The notes under the pieces were generated by a model. The model was not told where the DNA came from and searched no databases. It saw nothing but the letters and a program-made list of their open reading frames with translations. 64,000 nucleotides of DNA from Metabacillus sp. B2-18 (GTDB lineage Bacteria; Bacillota; Bacilli; Bacillales; Bacillaceae): the NCBI RefSeq assembly GCF_021117275.1, contig NZ_CP088245.1, positions 781,501 to 845,500 of the forward strand. Direction: 5' to 3'. The translations under genes were made by a program, and so were the position numbers. This document shows, piece by piece, positions 16,530 to 25,633 of this stretch. How positions within the stretch are numbered: the first letter of the stretch is position 1; every line of letters begins with the position of its first letter.

Positions 16530-16616
16530 ATGGAATTGAAAAAGTGTCCTAAATGCAAAGAAAGAATTATTCTGATGGATTCGGAGTGTTGCTCTAACTG
16601 TAAACGCAAGACCTAA
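16530..16616 (+). CDS. Zinc-ribbon mini-protein, 28 aa
   Basis: MELKKCPKCKERIILMDSEC with a second CSNC pair gives a minimal treble-clef or ribbon of 28 residues. A weak AAGGGG site precedes it. Second of several such mini-proteins in this block. Confidence 0.5.
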   Translation: MELKKCPKCKERIILMDSECCSNCKRKT

Positions 16617-16643
16617 ATAGCGTAATAAGGAAGGATGTTGAAA

Positions 16644-17414
16644 ATGAACGATTTATTAAAACGTATTGAACAGTTAGAAAAGGAGAATAAAGTCCTTCAA
16701 ACAATGCTTGAAAGCAGTCAAGGAAACACAAAGGCTTGGGTTAAGAAATACGAGGAAGTAGCAGGAAAACTGGAAACATTTAAGTGTGGGTCTTGTGGTG
16801 TAATTCACAAAACAACAAGAGGTAAGATGACTGAAAAAAAACAGAAGGAGGGATTTTTTGTGGATGAGGTCCAAAAGTTCATCGCTAACAACCAACATCA
16901 ATTCGGATACATTATGCAAGAAGCAAGTAGACAATGGATTGAGAAAGATCCTGTAGGTGCCTTAACAGTAGGTGAATGTAACTTTGTTATTCAAAAATAT
17001 GGGTCATACCATGAGATCCTAAAGAATGTTCAAGCTGTAGATACTCTCAACGAAACTAGACGTAAGCGTGATGAAGTAAAAGGTAAATTAGAAGTTGCTC
17101 TAAAAAAAGCTTCTCATTGGAAAAAAGCATTTGAAAATGAAAACCGGATTGCTGGTAAGTTGCAAAAGAAAGTCGAACGGTATGAAATGATGTATGAAAA
17201 TACAGGCGCCATTTTTAATCGTCCGAATATGAAACAACAAGTTGAAGATTTGACAAAGGTAATAGCTAGAAATCTTGTTGCTTGGGATACCTCAAAAGAT
17301 AAACGTGAAGGGTTATTACCAGAAGTGTATTTGACTAATAAATATTGGTACAAGCAGTTGACTGGAGAAGAATATTTTGAGCACAAGGCGGTTAAGAAAT
17401 TCAATATTGATTAA
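16644..17414 (+). CDS. Coiled-coil phage protein, 256 aa
   Basis: Starts at ATG 16644, properly spaced from AAGGAAGG; the ATG at 16635 abuts that site. An N-terminal coiled coil precedes a CGSCG cysteine pair near residue 47, a second coiled segment around 135-190, and a C-terminal globular part with YWYKQLTGEEYF. Resembles ead/Ea22-like early phage proteins only in layout. Function unknown. Confidence 0.7.
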   Translation: MNDLLKRIEQLEKENKVLQTMLESSQGNTKAWVKKYEEVAGKLETFKCGSCGVIHKTTRGKMTEKKQKEGFFVDEVQKFIANNQHQFGYIMQEASRQWIEKDPVGALTVGECNFVIQKYGSYHEILKNVQAVDTLNETRRKRDEVKGKLEVALKKASHWKKAFENENRIAGKLQKKVERYEMMYENTGAIFNRPNMKQQVEDLTKVIARNLVAWDTSKDKREGLLPEVYLTNKYWYKQLTGEEYFEHKAVKKFNID

Positions 17415-17441
17415 TACGCAGTCCAAGGAGTGGAGGCAAAA

Positions 17442-17525
17442 GTGGATTATACATTTATATTTTTACTTGGTTGGCTTATAGGTGTAGTTACAGGTCTTTG
17501 TGAGAGGTTTTCAAAGAAAAGTTAA
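17442..17525 (+). CDS. Small membrane peptide, 27 aa
   Basis: GTG start after GGAGTGGAGG. DYTFIFLLGWLIGVVTGLC is a single transmembrane helix followed by a basic tail. Unknown role. Confidence 0.45.
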   Translation: MDYTFIFLLGWLIGVVTGLCERFSKKS

Positions 17526-17572
17526 TGCGTAATCCAAGGATTTAGCGCAGTAATAAGAAGGGAGTCAATTCA

Positions 17573-17722
17573 ATGATTGTAATGTTTCAAATCCTGTTAA
17601 TGGCAGTTATTTTGATAACCGCTCTTGGTGCAGTCGCAGAGAAGGATAAAGAGGCTAGAACAAACTTAACATCTATTGTATTTGCTTCTATTGCTGCATG
17701 CCTTATCACATTTGCAATATAG
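17573..17722 (+). CDS. Two-helix membrane protein, 49 aa
   Basis: AGAAGGGAG upstream. Two hydrophobic segments (residues about 2-20 and 32-49) flank the charged EKDKEART loop, giving a hairpin topology. Could be holin-like in size, but it lies in the middle-gene region far from the lysis genes. Confidence 0.5.
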   Translation: MIVMFQILLMAVILITALGAVAEKDKEARTNLTSIVFASIAACLITFAI

Positions 17723-17754
17723 AGGTGTAAACCAATCGTAAGAGGAGGTAACAT

Positions 17755-18024
17755 ATGAATATCCTTGTTGGAGATAAATATAAAATCACATCGGATAAAC
17801 TAAATATAACGGTAAATGAAAGCTACGAAAAATTAAATGATGAGAAAGAACCTACAGGAGAAATTGACTTCAAACCAATCGGACATTTCGGTAATTTAGT
17901 ACAAGCTTGTAACTTTCTTCTAGATAGAGATATAAAAATAGGTGATGCCGAAAACCTTTCAGAATTATTTAAAGAAATACACGCAGCTAAGAAACGAATT
18001 TGTGAATCAATAAGTAACAAATAA
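17755..18024 (+). CDS. Hypothetical phage protein, 89 aa
   Basis: A soluble mixed alpha/beta protein with AAGAGGAGG upstream. The central FKPIGHFGNLVQACNFLLD looks like the DUF5405-type small phage proteins, a weak resemblance. Function unknown. Confidence 0.65.
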   Translation: MNILVGDKYKITSDKLNITVNESYEKLNDEKEPTGEIDFKPIGHFGNLVQACNFLLDRDIKIGDAENLSELFKEIHAAKKRICESISNK

Positions 18025-18105
18025 GCGTTGTTATCCACAACTTACTGTTAATAAACTTAATAACTGTGTATATAATCATATATTCACATAAGAGGAGCGG
18101 ACCAA

Positions 18106-18279
18106 ATGAACAAAGATTACATTTTCTTTTGTCAGAATTGTGGACTGCCTCAAAGAATAACAAACTATGTGATTAAGAAATATTTTATCTCTTATGGAGT
18201 AAAAGGATTTTATTGTTCAAACTGCTGTGCTTATAACAAATTTACAGATGAAGAAAAGCAAGTGCTCTTGAATGATTGA
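18106..18279 (+). CDS. Zinc-finger mini-protein, 57 aa
   Basis: CQNCG and CSNCC pairs bracket an aromatic-rich middle. Ribosome site AGAGGAGCGG. Third cysteine-knuckle mini-protein of this block; unrecognised. Confidence 0.6.
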   Translation: MNKDYIFFCQNCGLPQRITNYVIKKYFISYGVKGFYCSNCCAYNKFTDEEKQVLLND

Positions 18280-18296
18280 ATTAGGGGTGGAGTGAA

Positions 18297-18449
18297 TTGG
18301 TAGCTAATAAAAGAAAGCACAAAAAACGATTGGGTAAGTTAATAAACAAAAGAATTAAAGAAGCGGATAAACAGAGAGTTGAGAGCAACTGGAGAAATAT
18401 ATTCGTAAAGAAAGGAATTCTAAAGGAGGAGATTCTTAATGATAAGTAA
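18297..18449 (+). CDS. Basic phage peptide, 50 aa
   Basis: TTG start after GGGGTGGAG. Very lysine/arginine-rich N-terminus (ANKRKHKKRLGKLINKRIKE). Overlaps the next gene by 11 bp. Probably nucleic-acid binding; unrecognised. Confidence 0.5.
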   Translation: MVANKRKHKKRLGKLINKRIKEADKQRVESNWRNIFVKKGILKEEILNDK

Positions 18450-18624
18450 GGTTCATACTTGGAAAATGACTGAGGAAGAACGTCTTGCTTATATTGAAAA
18501 ACATCCAATTATTCCAACAGAGAAGCCTAAAGGTTCAAGCTATTCAGGTGTATATGATATTCCAGCATACCGTAAGAAACAGGAAGAGAGAAGATTACGT
18601 GGGATTGAAAACAGTAAAAAGTAA
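18439..18624 (+). CDS. Hypothetical phage protein, 61 aa
   Basis: AAAGGAGGAG upstream. Charged 61-residue protein with a proline-rich middle (HPIIPTEKPKG). It precedes the late regulator and is followed by an imperfect GAG...CTC hairpin. Unrecognised. Confidence 0.6.
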   Translation: MISKVHTWKMTEEERLAYIEKHPIIPTEKPKGSSYSGVYDIPAYRKKQEERRLRGIENSKK

Positions 18625-18695
18625 AATAAAAAAGAGCCAAGGATTTCTCCTTAACTCAATGCACAAATTGATTATATCATAGGAGGGATCCAAAG

Positions 18696-19154
18696 GTGGG
18701 AAAACAAATATCTTTCAAACTTCCTGAAATTGATCGAAAAGAAACTCAACTTAATGTTGAAACGGCTATAGAAACATATCGTATGTACTTACTTACTATT
18801 CCAGAAGAAAAACTTCCCAAGGTGACGGCATCTTATTCACTTATCCCTCCTTCAAATACAAACGGATTTCATTCGACAACTGAAGATATTGCGATTGATC
18901 GTGTGGATTATGAACGTGAAAGAGAAGAATATATTGAGCGTTTCCGAAAAGCTGTAAATCGATTATCTAAAAGAGAACGGGAAGCAGTAATACTTAGATA
19001 CTTAGGTGAAGAAGAATTATTCGATTATGAGGTTTATAACCAAATGGGTATGAGTGAATCTTATTACCATCAAAATTTTAAACCAAGGATATTTTATAAA
19101 TTGGCATTAGCTTTAAGATTAGAAGTTTATAAGAAAAAGGAGGGTGAATCATGA
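18696..19154 (+). CDS. ArpU-family late transcription regulator
   Basis: A 152-residue protein whose C-terminal part (LSKREREAVILRYLGEEELF then MGMSESYYHQNFKPR) resembles sigma-70 region 4, the mark of ArpU/RinA-type phage late regulators. GTG start with AGGAGGG upstream. Its place just before the packaging genes fits activation of the late operon. Confidence 0.8.
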   Translation: MGKQISFKLPEIDRKETQLNVETAIETYRMYLLTIPEEKLPKVTASYSLIPPSNTNGFHSTTEDIAIDRVDYEREREEYIERFRKAVNRLSKREREAVILRYLGEEELFDYEVYNQMGMSESYYHQNFKPRIFYKLALALRLEVYKKKEGES

Positions 19155-19264
19155 TATGTATAAGTTGTGGTGGTGACGGATACTTAGTATTCAGTAACGG
19201 TAGAACAAAAGAGTGTTATAGATGTAATGGTACTGGCGAAATAAATGATGAAGAAGAGGAATAG
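19151..19264 (+). CDS. DnaJ-type zinc-finger mini-protein, 37 aa
   Basis: CISCGGDGY and CYRCNGTG are two CxxCxGxG-like repeats as in the DnaJ cysteine-rich domain. Overlaps the ArpU stop (ATGA) and has AAGGAGGGTG upstream. Confidence 0.6.
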   Translation: MICISCGGDGYLVFSNGRTKECYRCNGTGEINDEEEE

Positions 19265-19361
19265 TTTTCATAACGATACAAAAACGTTTTTAAAACGAAT
19301 AAAGAATGAGCATTAGGTTATAAAGGTGCTAATATGGTATTAACGAAATATATCAAAGAGG

Positions 19362-19392
19362 GACACTTACATTTAATTGTGAGTGTCTTTTT
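19362..19392 (+). terminator. Terminator before the late genes
   Basis: GACACTTAC pairs imperfectly with GTGAGTGTC, followed by five T. It ends the early/middle transcript. The rest of 19265-19468 holds no gene and may contain the late promoter, which I cannot define. Confidence 0.7.
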
Positions 19393-19468
19393 GTTTATCT
19401 AATGTATTTACACTTAAATAGATTGAAAGTGTCTTAGAATCGAATCTGATAAGCGAGAAGGTGATTGG

Positions 19469-19657
19469 ATGAAGTTAGCTGACCATTTAGATGATGAACA
19501 AAAGAATAAACTTAATCAGTTAAAGAAACCTAAACCATCCAAGAAGAAACAATCACCTAAGAAAAAGAAAATAGAAGAACGTGTTGATTGGGTAGATATT
19601 ATGGGTATGAATCGTGATACTTACAAACGTAACCGAGGAGCAATAAGGAGGAAGTAA
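19469..19657 (+). CDS. Hypothetical protein, 62 aa, first late gene
   Basis: Lysine-rich linker (KKPKPSKKKQSPKKKK) between an acidic N-terminus and a DWVDIMGMNRDTYKRN tail. AGAAGGTGA upstream. Overlaps the HNH ATG by one base. Its place next to HNH and terminase suggests a packaging accessory. Confidence 0.65.
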   Translation: MKLADHLDDEQKNKLNQLKKPKPSKKKQSPKKKKIEERVDWVDIMGMNRDTYKRNRGAIRRK

Positions 19658-20049
19658 TGCTAAAGAGTTGTAAGCATTGTGGAAGGATCCATGAAAGATC
19701 ATTCCAGTGTCCAAGTAAACCTAAAAGAACAAACTACAAAGTAACACACGTTGATAAATTTAGATGGACTGCAGCATGGCAAAAGAAACGTAAACACATC
19801 AATCAACGTGATAAATACTTGTGTCAGATCTGCATTAGAGAATTATATAACACTCAACAAAGATATAACTTTACTAACATAGAAGTCCATCACATCGTAC
19901 CGATTGTGGAAGACTGGAACAAAAGATTAAAAGATAATAATTTAATTTGTTTGTGCAAGTATCATCATGAGATGGCTGAGAGTGGAGAGATAAGTAGAGA
20001 AGAATTGTTGGAGATCGTTAAGGTTCAAGAGATGAAACATGCATTTTAG
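19657..20049 (+). CDS. HNH endonuclease of the packaging module
   Basis: 130 residues: an N-terminal CKHCG...C zinc site, CQIC knuckle, the HNH core VHHIVPIVEDWNKRLKDNNL and a CKYHH ending. In HK97-type cos phages such an HNH protein sits next to terminase and stimulates cos cleavage. The same gene order holds here. Confidence 0.85.
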   Translation: MLKSCKHCGRIHERSFQCPSKPKRTNYKVTHVDKFRWTAAWQKKRKHINQRDKYLCQICIRELYNTQQRYNFTNIEVHHIVPIVEDWNKRLKDNNLICLCKYHHEMAESGEISREELLEIVKVQEMKHAF

Positions 20050-20140
20050 GTCCCCCCGGGGGTCTTTTAGGCTTTTTTCGATTTTTCCTACACCACGCTG
20101 CCCAGTACGGTCAAAAAAAATTCCCGAAATGAAAAATTCT
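20050..20140. other. Candidate cos/packaging site
   Basis: The gap between the HNH and small-terminase genes contains a C6-G5 palindromic run (20053-20063) and GC-rich CACCACGCTGCCCAGTACGG, unlike the AT-rich surroundings. This is where cos lies in HNH-type phages. Inferred from location and composition. Confidence 0.45.
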
Positions 20141-20153
20141 AGGAGGTGAGGAA

Positions 20154-20615
20154 ATGGCGAGACCTACCAAGAGTGTAAAAACTATGAGTAAGAATTTAAC
20201 GAAAGAGGAAATTCAAACTCGTACAGATACGGAGACTAAACTTAGAGGTGCAGCTGACAGTATTTCCCCTCCAGAACATCTTAATGCTAAACAGGTGAAA
20301 ATATTTTCATATATTGTGGAAGAGTTAGAAGCAAGTGGTATCCTTGGTAATTTAGATGTTCATATATTGGGAATCTGCGCTACTGCAATCGATCGAATTC
20401 AGCAGATTGAGATTATAATAAACAAAGATTTTGATAAGATTTTTGACAAATCACTTATGAGTGCAAAGGATAAATATACAAAAGAATTCTTTCGCTGTTG
20501 TAATGAATTAAGTTTATCTCCACAAAGTCGCGCTAAGTTAGGGACAATAAACTTTCAAGTAAAGCAAAAAGAAGATGATCCTTTGTTGCAAGTGTTGGCT
20601 GGTGGTAAGAAATGA
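20154..20615 (+). CDS. terS: Terminase small subunit, P27 family
   Basis: Recognises phage DNA for packaging. The 153 residues show the P27 pattern: PPEHLNAKQVKIFSYIVEEL in the N-terminal helical part and an oligomerisation region after. ATG has AGGAGGTGAGG upstream. Overlaps the large subunit by 4 bp. Confidence 0.9.
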   Translation: MARPTKSVKTMSKNLTKEEIQTRTDTETKLRGAADSISPPEHLNAKQVKIFSYIVEELEASGILGNLDVHILGICATAIDRIQQIEIIINKDFDKIFDKSLMSAKDKYTKEFFRCCNELSLSPQSRAKLGTINFQVKQKEDDPLLQVLAGGKK

Positions 20616-22291
20616 TATTTGAAAAAGCTATAGCATATGCAGAAAAAGTTGTCTCTGGTGAGGAAATAACAACAAAAGAGGTCAAAATTCAATGTGACTG
20701 GTTCCTGAAAGAACTAGAAGAACAAGAGAATGATGATTTTCCTTACTATTTTGATGAAGAGGAAATTGTTAAAGTGGAAGGAATTCTTTCTCTTCTAAAC
20801 TTTGCTACTGGGTTAGGGGTAACTGGTAAGACAATCTTAGAAGGTTTAGAAGGGTTTCAAGCATTTTTTCTCGTAAATATTTTCGGATGGAGATTCAAAG
20901 AGGATAGTGAAAAGTACCGTTATCGAGATGTTACTTTATTTATACCTCGCAAAAATGCAAAAACTTTTATATGCGCTTTAATCATAATCATCCTAATGCT
21001 AACTGAGGATGATTTTTCTGAGTTTTATTCAATCTGTTTGGATCGAGAATTAGCCGGTGAAGTAAAAAAGGCAATGACTCAAATCATACAAGCAAGTCCA
21101 AACATTAGTAAGTATTTTGTTATTCCAAAAACACTAAGCTCACGAATAATTTGTAAGCTTACAAATAGTTTTTATCAGGCCCGTACAGCAGAAGCGAATA
21201 AGAACAACTCGATTCGTCCATCTGCATTTATTGCCGATGAAGTTGGGGCTTTTAAAGAATATAAAAACATTAATGCAATGAAATCAGGACAACTAAATGT
21301 AAAAAACCCTCTAATGTTTAAATTAACCACGGCATATGCAGAAGATAAATCAATCATGTTAGAGGAAATTAGCTATATTCAGAAGGTTTTTAATGGCCTT
21401 ATTGATGATGATAGAATGTTTGCACTGTTGTATTATGCAGAACCTGAGAATCTTTGGAATGAGACTGGATTGTACCAAGCAAATCCTCTAAGGATTGAAG
21501 AAAATTATAATGAAATCCGAGATAGTCGTAAAAAGGCTATAGAGAAGCCGGCAGAGCGTGAAGAGTACCTTTGTAAGCATATGAATCATTTTCTCCCTTC
21601 GAACAGTGGAGAAGCTTATATAAGACTTGATGATCTTCAAAAATGTAAGATTGATAGCTTTGATTGGTCTGGGAGACAAGTTTGGTTAGGCTTGGATTTA
21701 GCAATGACTAATGACAACTGCTCTTATTCTATGGTGACTGAAGAAGATGAAAAAATTTATGGTGAATCTTTTGCTTTTGTACCAACTGAAAGAATACCTG
21801 AGAAAAACAAATTTGAAAAAATAAATTACTACGATTTCATAAAAGAAGGTGTTTGTTTTTCATGTGGTGATATGACGGTTGATTATGGATTTATTGAAGA
21901 AATTATCTTGTCTGTGGAAGAAAAACATAATGTAATCGTTATGGGAATAGCCTATGACCGATATAACTGTTTATCAACTGCCCAAAGGTTAGAGCGTGAA
22001 GGATATAAGACGGTAGAAGTAAAGCAACATTCAAGTGTTCTTCATCCAGCAACTAAGTTACTTCAAGAAAAAATTCTAAACAGAGAATTTCATTATACAG
22101 AAAACAAGTTACTGGAAATTAACTTTCAAAATGCCAAAGTTACAGAAGATAACAACAAAAATAAATATGTAAATAAGAAGAAATCCAATGGGAAAGTGGA
22201 CATGGTAGTAAGTTTAATTAATGCCATCTACTTATTACAACAAGATGTTATATTCAATCCTGACTCTGATTGGGGTGCTCAAGTTATTTAG
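20612..22291 (+). CDS. terL: Terminase large subunit
   Basis: 559-residue DNA-packaging motor. The ATPase domain has the variant Walker A FIPRKNAKT near residue 115 and Walker B AFIADEVGA near 208. The RNase H-fold nuclease domain begins with LGLDLAMTND near 364. Length and motifs match the HK97-like Terminase_1 family. Confidence 0.95.
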   Translation: MIFEKAIAYAEKVVSGEEITTKEVKIQCDWFLKELEEQENDDFPYYFDEEEIVKVEGILSLLNFATGLGVTGKTILEGLEGFQAFFLVNIFGWRFKEDSEKYRYRDVTLFIPRKNAKTFICALIIIILMLTEDDFSEFYSICLDRELAGEVKKAMTQIIQASPNISKYFVIPKTLSSRIICKLTNSFYQARTAEANKNNSIRPSAFIADEVGAFKEYKNINAMKSGQLNVKNPLMFKLTTAYAEDKSIMLEEISYIQKVFNGLIDDDRMFALLYYAEPENLWNETGLYQANPLRIEENYNEIRDSRKKAIEKPAEREEYLCKHMNHFLPSNSGEAYIRLDDLQKCKIDSFDWSGRQVWLGLDLAMTNDNCSYSMVTEEDEKIYGESFAFVPTERIPEKNKFEKINYYDFIKEGVCFSCGDMTVDYGFIEEIILSVEEKHNVIVMGIAYDRYNCLSTAQRLEREGYKTVEVKQHSSVLHPATKLLQEKILNREFHYTENKLLEINFQNAKVTEDNNKNKYVNKKKSNGKVDMVVSLINAIYLLQQDVIFNPDSDWGAQVI

Positions 22292-22303
22292 AGGAGGTGA
22301 AAA

Positions 22304-23554
22304 ATGATGGGGATAATGAAACAATGGAAAGAATTCAGGCAGTACCAGGAACAAAGAGAAAGTATGACTATGGAAGAATTACTTTTAAGTGTTGGAATAA
22401 CCACAGAAGTGATATCAAAAGACCAAGCTTTGAATATTCCTGCTGTTAGTGCTTGTCTTGGTGTTATTTCTGATACTGTTGCAGCATTACCAATTGTCCT
22501 TTACAAGGAAGATAAAGGAAAAGTAAATGTAGTAAATGATGATGTAAGGATAAACCTCTTAAACGATGATACGTACGATACACTTGATGGATTTCAGTTT
22601 AAAAAAGCATTGGTTGAGGATTATCTCTTGTGTGGTGCTGGATATGCATATATAAATCGTGAGAGAAACAATGTAAAAAGCCTTCACTATGTGGACAATG
22701 TAAATCTATCGGTAAATATTAATGCAGATCCGATATTTAAGAAATACGATATTCTTGTTAATGGTGCAAATTATAGAGATTTTGAATTTATAAAGCTTAC
22801 TAGGAAATCAAAAGATGGTGTAACTGGTAAGGGAATTATTGATGAAAATAATAAAATGTTGTCAGTGGCATACAATTCTCTAGTTTTTGAGGATTTACTT
22901 GTGAAAACTGGGGGGAATAAAAAAGGATTCTTAAAAAGTCAAGGGCGGTTATCACCTGAAGCTATTAAAGAATTAAAAAATGCCTGGAACAACCTTTACA
23001 AAAATAACAGTGAAAATGTTGTTATTTTAAATAATGGCCTAGATTTCCAAGAAGCATCAAATACTTCTGTTGAAATGCAGTTGAATGAGAATAAGAAAAC
23101 AAACTCTATTGAAATCTGTAAATTATTTGTTGTTCCTCCCTCAATTTTAGAAGGATCTGCAAGTGATGATGAATATAACAACTGGATAAAGGTATGTATA
23201 CTACCTATATTAGCTGCGATGCAGACAGCTTTGAACAAGGACCTTTTACTTCCGAGTGAAAAAGGTTCTTTTTATTTTTCCTTTGATACTAAAGAACTCC
23301 TAAAAGGTGATATGGAAAAGCGGTTTAAAGCATATGAAATTGCGGCCAAAAATGGAATATTTCAAATCGATGAAATTCGATATAAGGAAGATTTACCTCC
23401 ATTAGGTTTAGATTTTATCAAATTAGGATTACAAGATGTCCTCTATAATCCGAAAACGAAAGAAATTTATACACCTAACACAAACCAATCAACAAATATT
23501 GATAATCCTACAAAGCAATTGGGAGGAGGTGAAGAAAATGAGAATAGAAATTAG
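22304..23554 (+). CDS. Portal protein, HK97 family
   Basis: 416 residues forming the dodecameric DNA entry ring of the capsid. Family features include IPAVSACLGVISDTVAALPI near residue 45 and SAWNNLYKNN-type wing sequence. GAGGAGGTG precedes tandem ATG codons. Overlaps the protease gene. Confidence 0.92.
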   Translation: MMGIMKQWKEFRQYQEQRESMTMEELLLSVGITTEVISKDQALNIPAVSACLGVISDTVAALPIVLYKEDKGKVNVVNDDVRINLLNDDTYDTLDGFQFKKALVEDYLLCGAGYAYINRERNNVKSLHYVDNVNLSVNINADPIFKKYDILVNGANYRDFEFIKLTRKSKDGVTGKGIIDENNKMLSVAYNSLVFEDLLVKTGGNKKGFLKSQGRLSPEAIKELKNAWNNLYKNNSENVVILNNGLDFQEASNTSVEMQLNENKKTNSIEICKLFVVPPSILEGSASDDEYNNWIKVCILPILAAMQTALNKDLLLPSEKGSFYFSFDTKELLKGDMEKRFKAYEIAAKNGIFQIDEIRYKEDLPPLGLDFIKLGLQDVLYNPKTKEIYTPNTNQSTNIDNPTKQLGGGEENENRN

Positions 23555-24143
23555 AGGAAATCAAGTTTTACTCGATGGCTATGTTAATGCTGTGGGGCGT
23601 GAAAGCAGAATTTTACCATCACCTAGAGGGAGATTTAGAGAACAAATTGTTCCAAAGACTTTCGAAAAAGCATTATTAAAGGCAGAGGATGTTGAGTTGC
23701 GTTTTAACCATGATAAGCATCGTAAGCTAGGATCTACTAAAGAAGGTAACTTGGAATTGCGTGAAGACAATATTGGACTAAGGGCAATTGCAACAGTTAC
23801 AGATGAAGAAGTGATTCAAAAGGCAAAAAAAGGTGAGTTAAGAGGCTGGTCCTTTGGTTTTATTGATAATAAGCCTAATTGGATTGACGGAGAAGATGGC
23901 ATCCAGAAGAGATTTTTAGAGGATATTGATCTTTTGGAAGTATCCATCTTGGACAAAACCCCTGCTTATATTGCAACGTCAATAGAAGCTCGCGGAGAAG
24001 ACAGTGTTGTATCTGAACAAAGAAGTGATGATTTTAAAGCGGAAATTGAAGATCTAAGTCCAGAAATGAATGAGCAAAGGGATTTAGACTATTCCCTTTA
24101 TGATAAAGAATTAGAATTCCTTAAATTGAAAGGTGGAAATTAA
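23538..24143 (+). CDS. Prohead protease (HK97-type, S78)
   Basis: From ATG 23538 (GGAGGAGGTGAAG upstream) the protein has 201 residues. The catalytic His lies in LRFNHDKHRKLG and the Ser in LRGWSFGF. It cleaves scaffold and capsid N-termini during prohead maturation. An in-frame upstream start at 23436 would lie deep in the portal gene and is rejected. Confidence 0.92.
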   Translation: MRIEIRGNQVLLDGYVNAVGRESRILPSPRGRFREQIVPKTFEKALLKAEDVELRFNHDKHRKLGSTKEGNLELREDNIGLRAIATVTDEEVIQKAKKGELRGWSFGFIDNKPNWIDGEDGIQKRFLEDIDLLEVSILDKTPAYIATSIEARGEDSVVSEQRSDDFKAEIEDLSPEMNEQRDLDYSLYDKELEFLKLKGGN

Positions 24144-24145
24144 TA

Positions 24146-25309
24146 ATGACATTTCAAAATGTATTAGCAAAACCAGAAATCGAGTATCGTTCAATGCCGT
24201 CCCTTTTGGAACAACGTAATAACCTATTAGACGAGATGGATGGGTTACTTAAGAAAGCTAAAGAGGAAACAAGAGCATTTTCTGACGAGGAAACAAAACG
24301 TTTTGATGATATCAAAAGTGAAGTTGCAAAGATTGATAAAACGTTAGCTGCCGAAGAAGAAGCTCGTTCATTCGAGAAAAAAGAAGTTAAAAAACCTTCT
24401 GGAGAAGAAGAACAACGTGCGCTTGATGAAGCAAACTTCCTTAAATTTGTACGAGGTGAAGAACGTGCATTGGATGTTGCCTCTAATGGTGGAGTAATTC
24501 CTACTCATATTGCTAACAAGATCATTGAAAAAGTAAAAGAATTATCTCCAATCTATTCTATGGCTACAATTTACAATGTTGGCGGAGATTTAGTTTTCCC
24601 TGTATATGATGAAGCAACTTCTTCAATTAGTGCAACGTATGTTGATGATCTAACGGAACTTACTGAAGGTACTGGTAAATTTACAACAGTTAAACTACAA
24701 AACTTTATTGTTGGTTGCTTAGCTAAGATTTCAAAATCTTTAATGAACCGTACCGATTTTGATTTACTTTCATTTGTTATCACTAAAGTAGCAAAGGCTA
24801 TTGCTGAGTTCTTAGAGAAGGAATTAATTGTGGGTACTGCAACTAAAATGACAGGTGTTTTATCATCTACAAATGTGGTAACTACTGCAAGTGGTGCTGC
24901 AATTGTTGCAGACGAACTAATTGATTTACAAATGACAGTTCCAGAAGTTTACCAAGGTAATGCATCTTGGATATTAAACAAGTCCACATTCAAAGCAATC
25001 CGTAAGTTAAAAGATGGTGATGGAAATTATCTATTAAATAAAGATGCAACAAATGGATTTGGTTGGACATTACTCGGAAAACCTGTTCATATTACTGAAA
25101 GCATGCCTGAGATTGCATTAAATGCAAAAGTTATTGCTTACGGTGATTTCAGTGGTTTATATGTTAAGCTTGCTCAAAATGTTGAACTTCAAGTTCTTAA
25201 TGAAAAATATGCAACTCAACACGCTATCGGAGTAGTAGGATATGTGGAAGTGGACTCTAAGATTGTTGAACCACAAAAACTCGCTTTATTGAAAATGGCT
25301 GCTGCATAA
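24146..25309 (+). CDS. Major capsid protein, HK97 fold
   Basis: 387 residues with an N-terminal coiled-coil scaffold (delta) domain to about residue 105, then the capsid proper starting near the RALDVASNGG sequence. The fold is shown by GGVIPTHIANKIIEKVKELS and the ITESMPEIALNAKVIAYGDF segment. The protease upstream presumably removes the delta domain. A hairpin with T6 follows the gene. Confidence 0.95.
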   Translation: MTFQNVLAKPEIEYRSMPSLLEQRNNLLDEMDGLLKKAKEETRAFSDEETKRFDDIKSEVAKIDKTLAAEEEARSFEKKEVKKPSGEEEQRALDEANFLKFVRGEERALDVASNGGVIPTHIANKIIEKVKELSPIYSMATIYNVGGDLVFPVYDEATSSISATYVDDLTELTEGTGKFTTVKLQNFIVGCLAKISKSLMNRTDFDLLSFVITKVAKAIAEFLEKELIVGTATKMTGVLSSTNVVTTASGAAIVADELIDLQMTVPEVYQGNASWILNKSTFKAIRKLKDGDGNYLLNKDATNGFGWTLLGKPVHITESMPEIALNAKVIAYGDFSGLYVKLAQNVELQVLNEKYATQHAIGVVGYVEVDSKIVEPQKLALLKMAAA

Positions 25310-25312
25310 TTC

Positions 25313-25340
25313 GAAGGTGGTTAATTCCACCTTCTTTTTT
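25313..25340 (+). terminator. Intra-operon terminator or attenuator after the capsid gene
   Basis: GAAGGTGG and CCACCTTC pair around TTAATT, followed by six T. Placed inside the late operon, it probably stabilises capsid mRNA and lowers downstream transcription. Confidence 0.75.
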
Positions 25341-25354
25341 AGGAGGTGAAACAA

Positions 25355-25633
25355 ATGAAAGTAAAAGCTTTGGTTAGTTTCGCAGGTATAGTTACAATGG
25401 GAAAAAATGAAGTTAGAGAAATTAAGGATAATGACGTACGTGAGAGTCTTATTCGTGTTGGATACGTTGAAGAAATTATACAACCTGACCTAGTTATTAC
25501 AGGAATAAAAACAGATGATAATACTGCTGAAAATGAAGATAAAGTTGAAAGTGAAAAAGTACCTGAAACTGATAAAAATGATGAAGTTGAAGAAAAGCCT
25601 AAAAATCAGTCTAAAAAGAAGGGTGAAAACTAA
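25355..25633 (+). CDS. Small head-region protein, 92 aa
   Basis: ATG 25355 follows AGGAGGTGAAAC. N-terminal beta-rich part (VKALVSFAGIVTMGKNEVRE) and a highly acidic, lysine-rich tail. Such proteins commonly follow the capsid gene in Bacillus phages. Function unknown. Confidence 0.75.
   Translation: MKVKALVSFAGIVTMGKNEVREIKDNDVRESLIRVGYVEEIIQPDLVITGIKTDDNTAENEDKVESEKVPETDKNDEVEEKPKNQSKKKGEN

Noticed and set aside
23436..23537. Upstream start for the prohead protease
   Set aside because: It would overlap the portal gene deeply; ATG 23538 has a strong ribosome site and begins the conserved domain.
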